This document shows positions 32,636 through 40,746 of a stretch of DNA of 56,738 nucleotides, piece after piece (position 1 is the stretch's first letter; each line of letters begins with the position of its first letter). This DNA is from an uncultured Lachnospiraceae bacterium (GTDB taxonomy: Bacteria; Bacillota; Clostridia; Lachnospirales; Lachnospiraceae), in contig CANQUG010000016.1 of assembly GCA_947626985.1 (NCBI GenBank), positions 1-56,738 on the forward strand, given 5' to 3'. A program made the translations under genes and the position numbers. The notes beneath the pieces were generated by a model. It saw nothing but the letters and a program-made list of their open reading frames with translations, made no database searches and was not told where the DNA came from.

Positions 32636-33190
32636 ATGAAAGTGTTAAGAAAGTTGGAGGCATTAGTTCAGGAAACTAACGAATTTAAAAATGGAGATCA
32701 GATTCAGATTGGGAAGTACACTGCAACCTGCCAGAAAGTGACCAGGAAAGGAGCACTCTTCCTTTTGGATCAGTATCTGGATGATTTCTTTAAGATGAAT
32801 GATGAGAATACCAATGTGGGCGGATATGAAGCCAGTAAGCTGCGCATGGAACTTCAGAAAGACAGCATTCTTGAAATTTTTGAGCCTGTCAGAAGTCTGA
32901 TGATACCGTTCAAGAATGGCGACTTGCTTCGTATTCCCTATGCAGAAGAGTTCTTTGGTGATATCAATGCATATGAATCAAGTGGCAAAAAGCAGTGGCT
33001 TCTGATGCAAGATCGCAAAAATCGTATCGCAGAATGCAGGAGTTCTTCTTATGCTTGGGGTTGGCTCCAAAATAAGTTACTTGATACTGCGTTGAACTTC
33101 GCGGTTGTGAGCGGCAGCGGCCTTGCGGACAGCTACGGCGCGTCGAGTACTCACATTGGTGTTCGTCCGGTCTTCCGATTATATTTGTGA
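32636..33190 (+). CDS. DUF6273-like protein
   Basis: 184 residues. The N-terminal beta domain (GDQIQIGKYTATCQKVTRKG, LFLLDQY) leads to a C-terminal domain ending in GWLQNKL..GSGLADSYGASSTHIGVRPVF, the usual C-terminal pattern of DUF6273 proteins and reminiscent of formylglycine-enzyme/C-type-lectin-like folds. A paralogue lies at 50035 and an N-terminal-only relative at 35119. Binding of a ligand or partner is plausible, no catalytic site is seen. AAAGGAG is 9 bases upstream. Confidence 0.75.
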   Translation: MKVLRKLEALVQETNEFKNGDQIQIGKYTATCQKVTRKGALFLLDQYLDDFFKMNDENTNVGGYEASKLRMELQKDSILEIFEPVRSLMIPFKNGDLLRIPYAEEFFGDINAYESSGKKQWLLMQDRKNRIAECRSSSYAWGWLQNKLLDTALNFAVVSGSGLADSYGASSTHIGVRPVFRLYL

Positions 33191-33203
33191 AAGGAGTTTT
33201 CCA

Positions 33204-33665
33204 ATGCAAAATAAAGATGATACACCAAACTGGCTTAAACAGTATCACGCCGAACTCATGCACCATGGTGTGAAAGGCCAGAAATGGGGCGTTCGGAATG
33301 GTCCTCCATATCCTATTGACAGATCTGGTGAAAGTAGTAAAATGAGAATATCGATATCAGAAGACAAATTTGTTAATTATGCACTTAATCCTGCTAAGGA
33401 CCCTAATAAAGCAAGAGCATTTAAAGACGCTTTGGGATATACTATTAATAACGCAAATGAACTTATTCGCGATATTGCCTCGCATTTCGATGAGAACGAA
33501 CTGGTCGAACGGGGAGATGTCGGTTTCGGAATGCGGTATCAGCAGATTATGCGATTAAAAGGACCGAATAACAAGGAAGCAAACGTGGTTACAGCATGGA
33601 TTCAAGACGAAGATGGTTTTCGTCTTACCAGTGTTTATATTACAAAGAAAGGAGTAAAGAAATGA
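33204..33665 (+). CDS. MHHGVKGQKWGVR-tagged toxin-like protein (DUF6883-type domain)
   Basis: 153 residues. Residues 16-40 hold the tag AELMHHGVKGQKWGVRNG plus PPYPIDR. The C-terminal domain (about 50-150) shows KFVNYALNPAKDPNKARAF, DALGYT, FGMRYQQIMRLKGPNN and VVTAWIQDEDGFRLTSVYI, matching DUF6883-type domains of the BECR ribonuclease group found as toxin tips. The tag is common in Firmicute phage head-region proteins. The next gene starts within the stop codon (ATGA), as in toxin-antitoxin pairs. Nuclease activity and capsid association are inferences. Confidence 0.65.
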   Translation: MQNKDDTPNWLKQYHAELMHHGVKGQKWGVRNGPPYPIDRSGESSKMRISISEDKFVNYALNPAKDPNKARAFKDALGYTINNANELIRDIASHFDENELVERGDVGFGMRYQQIMRLKGPNNKEANVVTAWIQDEDGFRLTSVYITKKGVKK

Positions 33666-33832
33666 CCATAAAAATGTATGACAAAGTGCTGTTGAAAGAC
33701 GGAAGGACGGCATCCATAGTGGAAATCTTCAAAGATGGCGAGGCATATTTGGTGGATGTTGATCTTCCTGACAATGAGTGGGACACTATTGACATTAAAT
33801 ATTCTGATATTGAGAGTGTTATATCAAGTTGA
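33662..33832 (+). CDS. Putative immunity protein (DUF4926/SH3-like)
   Basis: 56 residues, beta-rich: YDKVLLKDGRTASIVEIF, GEAYLVDVDL, EWDTIDIKYSDIESVI. This resembles DUF4926-type small barrels that accompany toxin domains. It overlaps the toxin-like gene by 4 bp (ATGA) and uses AAAGGAG inside it, so the two are translated together. Antitoxin role is inferred from position and size. Confidence 0.6.
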   Translation: MTIKMYDKVLLKDGRTASIVEIFKDGEAYLVDVDLPDNEWDTIDIKYSDIESVISS

Positions 33833-33864
33833 AGAGGAGGCGTGTGACTCCAAAGTGAAAAAAA

Positions 33865-34023
33865 ATGAAAGTAAAATGGAAAGGTAAAACTGAGTTTTTA
33901 GTTCTTACACATGATAAAGTTTATACTGTTCTCGCAAACGAAAAAGGATGGTATCGTCTGGTAGATGATAGCGGAGAAGATTATTTATATCCTCCGGAAG
34001 AATTTGAAATCATTGAAAAATAG
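33865..34023 (+). CDS. Small SH3-like protein
   Basis: 52 residues: KVKWKGKTEFLVLTHDKVYT, GWYRLVDDSGEDYLYPPEEF. It recurs as a small beta-barrel in Firmicute elements and may be a second immunity-type protein. The nearest AGGAGG is 24 bases upstream of ATG 33865, so translation probably depends on coupling. Confidence 0.6.
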   Translation: MKVKWKGKTEFLVLTHDKVYTVLANEKGWYRLVDDSGEDYLYPPEEFEIIEK

Positions 34024-34032
34024 AACACCTGC

Positions 34033-34075
34033 ATAGCCCGTTTTTGTCTTAGCAGACAGAGGCGGGCTATTTTTA
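34033..34075 (+). terminator. Terminator ending the toxin module
   Basis: ATAGCCCG (34033-34040) pairs with CGGGCTAT (34063-34070), inner GTCT/AGAC, then TTTTTA. Confidence 0.9.
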
Positions 34076-34100
34076 TGCCCATCAGAAAGGAGAACGTAAA

Positions 34101-34865
34101 ATGAGCAAATTCTCGATGAAATTGGGACAGGCATCTCCAACCATCTTGACCTGTTTAGGGGCTGCCGGGGTTATCGGTACAGCCGTATCAGCGGTCCGCG
34201 CTACACCGAAAGCGCTGCGGCTGATCAAAGCAAAAAAGGATGACCTGAAAACGGACGAATTAACTACAGCAGAACTGATACGGACAACTGGACAGTGTTA
34301 TATTCCCTCTGTCCTGATAGGGATTGGTACGATCACCTGTATTATAGGCATCGGAGCATTGGAAAAGCATAATCGGGCAGCTTTATCCAGTGCGTACGCA
34401 TTACTGAATGAATCTTATAAAGAGTATCGAAAGGCGGCCAAACAGGTTTACGGAGAAGACGCTGACAACAAAATCCATGCAGAAATGGCGAAGGATGCCA
34501 TGGTAGCCTCATGTGACTGGGGGTATCAGGTTTATAACATGGACATGGATCCGGAAAGTGAGTATCTGCTCTTTTATGACCTGACGTCCAAGAGGTATTT
34601 CAATACCACTATGGCGGCTGTCTTAAACGCTCAATATCATGTGAACCGGAATCTTGCAATAAGGGGATACTGTTCTTTAAACGAATACCTGTCTTTTCTG
34701 GGTATTGACGGTGTTGAATACGGAGATGAAATGGGTTGGGATATTGAATTCATGGCAGACGATACGGATGCTTACTGGTTGGATTTTGATAATCAGAAAA
34801 CGACTTTGGAAGATGGGCTGGAGTGTATTCTGATTGATACGATGGCCTTGAACAAAATTGAATAG
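34101..34865 (+). CDS. DUF6353-like membrane protein A
   Basis: 254 residues. First hydrophobic segment TILTCLGAAGVIGTAVSAV with ATPKALRLI after it; second segment VLIGIGTITCIIGIGAL near 75-95 followed by AALSSAYALLNESYKEYRKA. The C-terminal domain (YFNTTMAAVLNAQYHVNRN, SLNEYLSFLGIDG, GDEMGWDIEF) is soluble. Three relatives lie at 24987, 35388 and 38248. Function unknown; phage-associated. AAAGGAG is 9 bases upstream. Confidence 0.75.
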   Translation: MSKFSMKLGQASPTILTCLGAAGVIGTAVSAVRATPKALRLIKAKKDDLKTDELTTAELIRTTGQCYIPSVLIGIGTITCIIGIGALEKHNRAALSSAYALLNESYKEYRKAAKQVYGEDADNKIHAEMAKDAMVASCDWGYQVYNMDMDPESEYLLFYDLTSKRYFNTTMAAVLNAQYHVNRNLAIRGYCSLNEYLSFLGIDGVEYGDEMGWDIEFMADDTDAYWLDFDNQKTTLEDGLECILIDTMALNKIE

Positions 34866-34866
34866 A

Positions 34867-34892
34867 CGCAAGTTTTACACGTCCTTTAATGA
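34867..34892 (+). promoter_or_regulatory. 26-bp motif, copy 13
   Basis: CGCAA 34867, ACA 34877, TTTAATGA 34885; GGGAGG follows directly. Confidence 0.8.
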
Positions 34893-34908
34893 AGGGAGGT
34901 GATACTTC

Positions 34909-35076
34909 ATGACACATAAGGAAGTTATCAAAGTAATTGGTATGGCGGCGACGGTAGTCAGTATGGCGGCATCGCTGATATCTGACTGGGTCGACAACCA
35001 GAAAATGGATGCGTTGGTAGAAGAAAAAGTAAATGAAGTAATTGCGAAAAACAATATGAAAAAGGAAGAGCTGTAA
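34909..35076 (+). CDS. Small membrane protein
   Basis: 55 residues: KEVIKVIGMAATVVSMAASL forms the helix, followed by a charged tail. Small proteins of this type are common beside DUF6353 genes. GGGAGGTG precedes ATG 34909; the stop is in the next hairpin. Confidence 0.65.
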   Translation: MTHKEVIKVIGMAATVVSMAASLISDWVDNQKMDALVEEKVNEVIAKNNMKKEEL

Positions 35077-35100
35077 CGTGGGCTCTTCTTTTCTGCTTTT
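35065..35100 (+). terminator. Terminator
   Basis: GAAGAGC (35065-35071)/GCTCTTC (35082-35088), then TTTTCTGCTTTT. The TAA of the upstream gene is in the loop. Confidence 0.8.
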
Positions 35101-35118
35101 ATTTAAGGAGGAACAACT

Positions 35119-35391
35119 ATGGTAATAATGAACACCGAAGGAAAAGTCAAAGTTTCACGTACGTATGAGGCCGAAATGGATGTGAATGATATTCAGATCG
35201 GAGACAAGATTTCGATCAGGTTTGGAAATTTTGGCGAGTTTACCGCGACGGCCCGCAGGATCACTGATCAGGGTGTGCTGTTTGTATTTGACAAGTGCCC
35301 AAGATTCATGATGACAAAATCGCAGAAAGCTGTTACGGGCGAGAGCGATGGTGGCCAGGACAATGATATTTCGAAAGGAGAAACCAAATGA
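35119..35391 (+). CDS. DUF6273-family N-terminal domain only
   Basis: 90 residues: DVNDIQIGDKISIRFGNFGE, FTATARRITDQGVLFVFDKC match the N-terminal barrel of the proteins at 32636 and 50035, then the chain ends in a polar tail where the others continue. It overlaps the next DUF6353 gene by 4 bp and shares its transcript. Either a functional single domain or a truncation. Confidence 0.65.
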   Translation: MVIMNTEGKVKVSRTYEAEMDVNDIQIGDKISIRFGNFGEFTATARRITDQGVLFVFDKCPRFMMTKSQKAVTGESDGGQDNDISKGETK

Positions 35392-36152
35392 AGCAGAAGA
35401 TTATGAAAGCACTCCGGCCGGTCCAGATCTCCATTCAAAAGCGGAGCCCGGAAATCCTGACTGGAATTGGAATTGCCGGAGCGATTATTGCAACAGTGAT
35501 GGCTGTAAAAGCTACTCCGAAGGCACTTTCCCTTATGGGGGAGAAAAAGAAAGATCTCGAGAAGGAACAGCTGTCTCCTGTTGAGACAGTAAAGACCTGC
35601 TGGTCCTGCTATGTTCCGGCCGCGGTTACCGGAGGATTCTCTATTGCGTGCCTGATAGGAGCAAATTCTGTCCATCTCAAAAGAAATGCGGCGCTGGCGA
35701 CGGCCTTCACATTATCCGAGACCACTTTGAAGGAGTATAAGGAGAAAGTGGCAGAAAAGATCGGACAGAAGAAAGAACAGGATATTCGGGATGAAATTGC
35801 GAAGGACAAGATTACCAGGGATCCTGTAAGCAGCAACGAAGTGATACTCACCGGAAAGGGCAATACACTGTGTTACGACGCTGTCTCAGGAAGATATTTC
35901 AGATCGGACAGGGATAAGATCGACAAAGCGCTGAACGAGCTCAACCGCCGTATGATGAGTGAGATGTATATTTCTCTGAACGACTTTTACGACGAAATAG
36001 GATTATCCAGAATTGGCCTGGGCGATGTTTTGGGGTGGAATATCGAAAAAGGTTTCATCAGTCCTGAATTCAGTTATCAGGGTGCGGAAGATGGAACGCC
36101 GTGTCTGGTGATCAGTTATCTTGTGGACCCGCAGTATAATTTTTTCTCGTAA
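35388..36152 (+). CDS. DUF6353-like membrane protein B
   Basis: 254 residues with the same plan as protein A: SPEILTGIGIAGAIIATVMA, KATPKALSL, then VPAAVTGGFSIACLIGA and NAALATAFTLSETTLKEYKE. The C-terminal domain has LCYDAVSGRYF, YISLNDFYDEIGL and LGDVLGWNIEKG. Its ATG lies in the stop of the upstream gene. Function unknown. Confidence 0.75.
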   Translation: MKQKIMKALRPVQISIQKRSPEILTGIGIAGAIIATVMAVKATPKALSLMGEKKKDLEKEQLSPVETVKTCWSCYVPAAVTGGFSIACLIGANSVHLKRNAALATAFTLSETTLKEYKEKVAEKIGQKKEQDIRDEIAKDKITRDPVSSNEVILTGKGNTLCYDAVSGRYFRSDRDKIDKALNELNRRMMSEMYISLNDFYDEIGLSRIGLGDVLGWNIEKGFISPEFSYQGAEDGTPCLVISYLVDPQYNFFS

Positions 36153-36160
36153 GGTAAATT

Positions 36161-36186
36161 CGCAAAATAAACACGCGCTGTAATGA
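36161..36186 (+). promoter_or_regulatory. 26-bp motif, copy 14
   Basis: CGCAA 36161, ACA 36171, TGTAATGA 36179. Confidence 0.75.
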
Positions 36187-36229
36187 AAGAGAACTATTAA
36201 CATTCTTATATTTGAAAGGAGATTAAAAC

Positions 36230-36511
36230 ATGGAAACGAACGAAATCATGGAGAACGAAGAGGTTAAGGAAGCAGTGGAAAAAACAGCGGAGGTTGTAGC
36301 GAAGGAAGTTTCTGACTCTACCCGGCTGAAAGATTTTTGTCTCGGCGGTTTGGCGGGAGCGATCAGCGTGTTAGCTGTAAAGTATGTCGTCATTCCGGCA
36401 GTAAAGAAAATCAGAGAGAAGAGAAAGAAAAATCCGGATGTGATCGATGCTGATTATACTGAAATCGATACCGGGAATGATTCGGACGAAGAAAAATCCG
36501 AAAAGAAATAA
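36230..36511 (+). CDS. Membrane-anchored acidic protein
   Basis: 93 residues: acidic N-terminal helix, a membrane segment GGLAGAISVLAVKYVVIPAV near 45-64, then KKIREKRKKN and an acidic tail. AAAGGAG is 8 bases upstream. Family not recognised. Confidence 0.65.
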   Translation: METNEIMENEEVKEAVEKTAEVVAKEVSDSTRLKDFCLGGLAGAISVLAVKYVVIPAVKKIREKRKKNPDVIDADYTEIDTGNDSDEEKSEKK

Positions 36512-36529
36512 GAAGAAGTGTTCTTGAAA

Positions 36530-36569
36530 AAGGAGGGCGTCTGTAACAGGGCGCTTTCCTTTTTTTTCG
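36530..36569 (+). terminator. Terminator
   Basis: AAAGGAGGGCG-type arm pairs with CGCTTTCCTTT over about 13 bp, with a T-tract. Confidence 0.8.
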
Positions 36570-36587
36570 TGTTTGGAGGTGAGTTTT

Positions 36588-36776
36588 ATGGACCAATACA
36601 CATATGATGGTCCGGTTATGGAGTTTAACAGGTGTATTTCCGACAGATGGAAAGGGACTACCTATGCGGTTTCTGAAAAGAAGGCCAGAAATAATCTGGC
36701 TTATCAGTTCAAAATTAATCATAACCGGCTTACTTCCGCAAAGATCTCTCTTCCCGGCAAACTGATCCGAAATTGA
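36588..36776 (+). CDS. Small conserved phage protein
   Basis: 62 residues: YTYDGPVMEFNRCISDRWKG, TYAVSEKKARNNLAYQFK, KISLPGKLI. I recognise this pattern from phage and conjugative elements of Clostridia; function unknown. GGAGGTG is 7 bases before ATG 36588. Confidence 0.7.
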   Translation: MDQYTYDGPVMEFNRCISDRWKGTTYAVSEKKARNNLAYQFKINHNRLTSAKISLPGKLIRN

Positions 36777-36787
36777 AAGGAGAAGAA

Positions 36788-37336
36788 ATGAAATATTACG
36801 TAAATTGTGATTTCCTTGTAGCCATCGGCTCAGCGGCGGTCGGTTTGGTTGGCCTTGGTTATGGGATTGGGATTCACTGCAAAATGAAAAAGCTTTGCGA
36901 GAAACTTGACATGACAATCGAGGATATTTCTAAAAATACGGAAGTTGACATTCCGAAGGAAGTGATCAACAGGGCAGTAGAAGAAGCTGCCAGGAGATCT
37001 GCTGCGACAGCAGTCAGGGACACTACTTCAGCGATAGTCAAAGAAATGAATTCCGATATTCATAACAAAGTATCAGCTGCGGTAGACAATGAGCGCAAGA
37101 ACATTGCGGATAAAGTCACCAGCAAAATCTCCGAGAGAGTATCCAAAATCGATGAGAGCAGTCTGCGCAATGAAGTTGTTGAAAAGGCGAAAAAGCAGAT
37201 TGCTGATAAATTTAATGACAAGCTGGATGATGTTTTGGAGGACTTCAATGCCAATCTGAGAAATGTATCCAGAATTTACAGCTCTATTGCCGGCTCGATG
37301 GCTGGAAATAAAGAAATGGCGTTTAAGATCGGGTAA
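36788..37336 (+). CDS. Membrane-anchored coiled-coil protein
   Basis: 182 residues: an N-terminal helix FLVAIGSAAVGLVGLGYGIG anchors a long helical/coiled-coil domain rich in Ala, Lys, Glu and Ser (about 45-160). It resembles scaffold-like phage membrane proteins. AAAGGAG lies 6 bases before ATG 36788, inside the end of the upstream gene. Confidence 0.7.
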   Translation: MKYYVNCDFLVAIGSAAVGLVGLGYGIGIHCKMKKLCEKLDMTIEDISKNTEVDIPKEVINRAVEEAARRSAATAVRDTTSAIVKEMNSDIHNKVSAAVDNERKNIADKVTSKISERVSKIDESSLRNEVVEKAKKQIADKFNDKLDDVLEDFNANLRNVSRIYSSIAGSMAGNKEMAFKIG

Positions 37337-37352
37337 AGAAAGGAAGCGGAAA

Positions 37353-37964
37353 ATGGAAGAATACGGACCAAACTCTTATAGGTCAAGGTCACAGGAAAAA
37401 CAGAAAAAAGATCTTCCCGAAAAGAAAGTGGAGAAAGTGATTCTTGGTTCGGCAAAGTCTCGAAAAAAAGGGGATATCCAGAAATTTGCGGATGTATTTA
37501 TTTCTGAGGATGTCGCGAATGTAAAGTCTTATATCATTTTGGATGTGATCATTCCGGCAGTGAAAAAAGCTATTTCGGACGTTGTCACGAACGGTATCGA
37601 TATGATTTTGTATGGGGAATCCGGAAAGAATCGGAAAAGTCAGTACACGACAAAGGTTTCCTACGGGCAGCATTACAGCGGCGGCAGTCGCGATTCCAGA
37701 GAAATCACTCAGAAAAAGGGGTTCAATTACGATGACATTATATTTGAGAACCGCGGGGACGCGGAGTCTGTCCTTGATGCCATGAATGACATTATCAGTC
37801 AATATGGGGTAGTCAGCGTCGGAGACCTGTATGACCTTGCGGATGTCTCGACGGATAACTTTACGGTTAATAAATACGGATGGACGGATATCAGCGGATG
37901 CAAAGCAGTGAGAGTACGTGATGGCTATATTCTCAGACTGCCTAAGGCATCCCCGATAAATTGA
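37353..37964 (+). CDS. Conserved phage/ICE protein
   Basis: 203 residues. Basic disordered N-terminus, then GDIQKFADVFISEDVANVKS, VIIPAVKKAISDVVTNGIDM, FNYDDIIFENRGDAESVLDA, YGVVSVGDLYDLADV and RVRDGYILRLPKA. This pattern is well conserved in Firmicute mobile elements with no assigned role. Part of the tightly spaced 34-40.7 kb run. Confidence 0.7.
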   Translation: MEEYGPNSYRSRSQEKQKKDLPEKKVEKVILGSAKSRKKGDIQKFADVFISEDVANVKSYIILDVIIPAVKKAISDVVTNGIDMILYGESGKNRKSQYTTKVSYGQHYSGGSRDSREITQKKGFNYDDIIFENRGDAESVLDAMNDIISQYGVVSVGDLYDLADVSTDNFTVNKYGWTDISGCKAVRVRDGYILRLPKASPIN

Positions 37965-37972
37965 GGTGAATG

Positions 37973-38251
37973 ATGATTAGAGATGATATTTTAGCTAAGG
38001 CATCCTCCATTATTAATGGTGAGCGGGAAGGTACTTATGGAAGACCGGAAAACAGCTTTACAGTAATCTCAGAACTGTGGAGCGCGTATTTGAGACGGAG
38101 CATAACGCCGACGGATGTGGCAAATCTTATGATTCTTTTAAAGATCGCCCGCAACTGCTCTGGCGTTTATAAAGCAGATAACTGGATTGATATTTGTGGA
38201 TATGCCGCGTTAGGCGGAGAAATACAGGAAAAGGAGAATAGCGAACAATGA
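37973..38251 (+). CDS. DUF6378-like protein
   Basis: 92 residues: ILAKASSIINGEREGTYGRP, NSFTVISELWSAYL, ITPTDVANLMILLKIAR and KADNWIDICGYAALGGEI match DUF6378, a phage family of unknown biochemical role. ATG 37973 is chosen over the adjacent ATG 37970 for its spacing to AGGTG. The stop overlaps the next start by 4 bp. Confidence 0.8.
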   Translation: MIRDDILAKASSIINGEREGTYGRPENSFTVISELWSAYLRRSITPTDVANLMILLKIARNCSGVYKADNWIDICGYAALGGEIQEKENSEQ

Positions 38252-39213
38252 CGAAAAGAAAAATTACAAACAAATTGACAGAAACTATCAACAAAGCTGG
38301 TTTTAAACTGCAGAAGCACAGTCCTGAAATCCTTCTGGTTTGTGGGGCGGTGGGAGCTGTTGTAAGTGCTGTTGTGGCCTGCAGGGCAACCCTGAAAGTT
38401 GACGTAATCATGAGTGACGTCGAAGAAAAAATGAACAAAATCCATGAGGCGGAGGAAACGGGACACACAGAAACCGGATTGGAGTATTCCAAAGAAGATG
38501 CCAAAAAGGATACAGCGCTTGTCTATGCGCAGACGGGGATGAAACTTGCAAAACTGTACGCTCCGGCCGCAGCCATTGGAGCGATATCCCTGACAAGTAT
38601 TTTTGCTTCCAATAACATTCTGAAGAAGAGAAATGTTGCCATTACAGCTGCGTACGCGGCGATTGACCAGAGCTTTAAAGATTACCGCGGCAGAGTGATT
38701 GAACGTTTCGGAAAAGATATCGACAAAGAACTGAAATACAATCTCAAGTCGGAAGAGACGACAGAAGAGGTAACGGACGAAACAACCGGCGAAAAGAAGG
38801 AGATGACAAAAACTAATTTTGTCGTGAAGCCTTCTGATATAAGCGGTTACGCAAGATTCTTTGAGAAATATACACAGGACGATGACGGAAACTGCATCCT
38901 GAATCCTCACTGGGATCCCAATAATGAGTACAATCTTATGTTTATCAAAGCTCAGGAGAGATATGCAAACGATCTGCTTATATCAAAGAAACGGCTGTTT
39001 TTAAACGAGGTCTACAGGATGCTTGGCCTTCCGGAAACAAAAGCAGGTCAGGTCGTTGGATGGGTCTATAATCCCGACCATCCGATTGGGGACAACTATG
39101 TAGACTTTGGCCTTTATTCGGATAATCTGAGTTATTCAGATTTTGTAAATGGATGTGAACCGGCGATTCTTTTGGACTTTAATGTCGATGGGAATATCTG
39201 GGAATTAATGTGA
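38248..39213 (+). CDS. DUF6353-like membrane protein C (full length)
   Basis: 321 residues, the longest of the set. HSPEILLVCGAVGAVVSAVV, ATLKVDVI, then a second hydrophobic segment APAAAIGAISLTSIFASNNI and RNVAITAAYAAIDQSFKDYR. An acidic insert (about 165-190) is followed by the C-terminal domain FIKAQERYANDLLISKKRLF, VVGWVYNPDHPIGDNYVDF and LLDFNVDGNIW, which is the part found alone at 24987. AAGGAG precedes the ATG inside the upstream gene. Confidence 0.8.
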   Translation: MTKRKITNKLTETINKAGFKLQKHSPEILLVCGAVGAVVSAVVACRATLKVDVIMSDVEEKMNKIHEAEETGHTETGLEYSKEDAKKDTALVYAQTGMKLAKLYAPAAAIGAISLTSIFASNNILKKRNVAITAAYAAIDQSFKDYRGRVIERFGKDIDKELKYNLKSEETTEEVTDETTGEKKEMTKTNFVVKPSDISGYARFFEKYTQDDDGNCILNPHWDPNNEYNLMFIKAQERYANDLLISKKRLFLNEVYRMLGLPETKAGQVVGWVYNPDHPIGDNYVDFGLYSDNLSYSDFVNGCEPAILLDFNVDGNIWELM

Positions 39214-39264
39214 AGAGAAGGTCTCCAGACCTGTAACTCTGGAAATCCGTACCAGGATATGTTT

Positions 39265-39303
39265 GACTACCCCTGGCTCGGTTCAAAAGAGCTGAGGGTA
39301 GTC
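39265..39303 (+). other. Hairpin without T-tract
   Basis: GACTACCC (39265-39272) pairs with GGGTAGTC (39296-39303); inner arms GGCTC and GAGCT also pair. It could be a processing or stability element between two operon parts. Confidence 0.5.
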
Positions 39304-39333
39304 TATTGATATTTGTGAAAGGAGATGTGACTT

Positions 39334-39441
39334 ATGAACAATTTAGTAACTGCATTCCTGTCTTATACTCTGGCTGCCCTGGCCGGAATATGTTTTGTAA
39401 GCGGAGTATCCTTATTGTCCGGGAGAGGAGAAGAAAGATGA
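39334..39441 (+). CDS. 35-residue membrane peptide
   Basis: Product opens MNNLVTAFLSYTLAALAGIC, one membrane helix and a short basic end. AAAGGAG is upstream of ATG 39334. It overlaps the next gene by 4 bases (ATGA). Confidence 0.55.
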   Translation: MNNLVTAFLSYTLAALAGICFVSGVSLLSGRGEER

Positions 39442-39590
39442 TGGACGAAGTGGAGCGTGTGCTTTCATTATTGGATTATACGCTGGACAGTCGCACAAAA
39501 CGTCATATTGCCGGTGGTATTTTGTTGAGTATGTCTATGTTTTTTACCGGCCTTGCTTTGACTGTAATGACCATAAGGAACGAAGAGTAG
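39438..39590 (+). CDS. 50-residue membrane protein
   Basis: VERVLSLLDYTLDSRTKRHI leads into a membrane helix (GGILLSMSMFFTGLALTVMT). Small proteins of this form recur in Clostridial phages. GGAGAAG lies upstream in the overlapping gene. Confidence 0.65.
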   Translation: MMDEVERVLSLLDYTLDSRTKRHIAGGILLSMSMFFTGLALTVMTIRNEE

Positions 39591-39609
39591 ATTGAGAAAG
39601 GAAAAATTA

Positions 39610-40167
39610 ATGAAAAAACTAAGTGGATTATTTATATTTATTGCCGGCGCTGCGGCTGGTTCGCTGGTGACATGGAGATATACGAAAAAGATTTACGAGC
39701 AGCGTGCGCAGGAGGAAATAGATTCCGTGAAGGAAGCATATATAAAGAAGCCCTCAAATAAAAAGGCAAAAAATCCCGCGGAAGAAAAACCGGAAAACAA
39801 AGATAACAGCTCTGATTCATATCATGATATTTTGAGAAAAGAGCAATATGTCACAAGTGATAAATCCCCGACACCGGAAAACAAACCGTATTATGTGATC
39901 TCTCCTGAGGAATTTGGAGAGATCGAGGAATATGAGCAGATCAGTCTCACTTATTACGCTGATCAGATTCTGGCGGACGAAAATGATGATGTGATAAAAG
40001 ATATCGACGCAGTGATCGGGGCAGAATCTCTGACTCATTTCGGAGAATATGAGGATGATTCCGTATTTGTGAGAAATGACAGACTGAAATGCGACTTTGA
40101 AATTCTTATGGACACCCGCTTATATTCGGAGGTTCTAAGAAAACGGCCGCATAAAAAGGAGGCCTAA
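39610..40167 (+). CDS. Membrane-anchored acidic phage protein
   Basis: 185 residues: N-terminal helix LSGLFIFIAGAAAGSLVTWR, a charged linker, then YYVISPEEFGEIEEYEQISL, TYYADQILAD, HFGEYEDDSVFVRNDRLKCD. Recognised as conserved in Firmicute phages, role unknown. The topology (short anchor, cytoplasmic domain) matches several neighbours. Confidence 0.7.
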   Translation: MKKLSGLFIFIAGAAAGSLVTWRYTKKIYEQRAQEEIDSVKEAYIKKPSNKKAKNPAEEKPENKDNSSDSYHDILRKEQYVTSDKSPTPENKPYYVISPEEFGEIEEYEQISLTYYADQILADENDDVIKDIDAVIGAESLTHFGEYEDDSVFVRNDRLKCDFEILMDTRLYSEVLRKRPHKKEA

Positions 40168-40725
40168 ATGACAAAGAACGAGCTGAATAACAGATATTTT
40201 CGCTGGATGTGCCAGCTCGTATCAGATCGGCGATACTTAAGGGGTCGGTCCTATCGGCGGCTTTTACAGTTTCTTCATAGTGTGGACTTTGTCTATTCGA
40301 TACCTATGGACGGAAACCGGGAAGCGGACGGGATCGATCTTCGGTATCGTTTTGGGTATGAGAATTCATATAATGACTCATATATTGCATTAAATCTGGA
40401 TGACCATCCATGCAGCATCCTGGAAATGATGGTTGCTCTTGCTATCCGATGCGAAGAGAACATTATGGACGACCCTGATATTGGAGACAGGACCGGCAAA
40501 TGGTTTTGGGGCATGATTGAAAATCTTGGCCTGACTTGTATGGATGACGCAAATTATGACCAGCTGTATGTCAGCAAAGTGGTGGAACATTTTCTGAACC
40601 GTGACTACAAAAAGAATGGCAGAGGAGGTTTATTTACGGTGAAACATTCCGGGTATGATTTGCGGACCGTGGAAATCTGGTGTCAGATGTGCTGGTATCT
40701 GGATGAGCTGTGCGCCGCTGGATAA
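40168..40725 (+). CDS. Conserved phage protein next to the replicase
   Basis: 185 residues: YFRWMCQLVSDRRYLRGRSY, VDFVYSIPMDGNREADGIDL, HPCSILEMMVALAIRCEE, DPDIGDRTGKWFWGMIENLG, FTVKHSGYDLRTVEIWCQMC. Strongly conserved in gut Firmicute phages; function unknown. AAGGAGG is in the end of the previous gene. Confidence 0.7.
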   Translation: MTKNELNNRYFRWMCQLVSDRRYLRGRSYRRLLQFLHSVDFVYSIPMDGNREADGIDLRYRFGYENSYNDSYIALNLDDHPCSILEMMVALAIRCEENIMDDPDIGDRTGKWFWGMIENLGLTCMDDANYDQLYVSKVVEHFLNRDYKKNGRGGLFTVKHSGYDLRTVEIWCQMCWYLDELCAAG

Positions 40726-40746
40726 GAAAGGAGAGCATATAATGAA

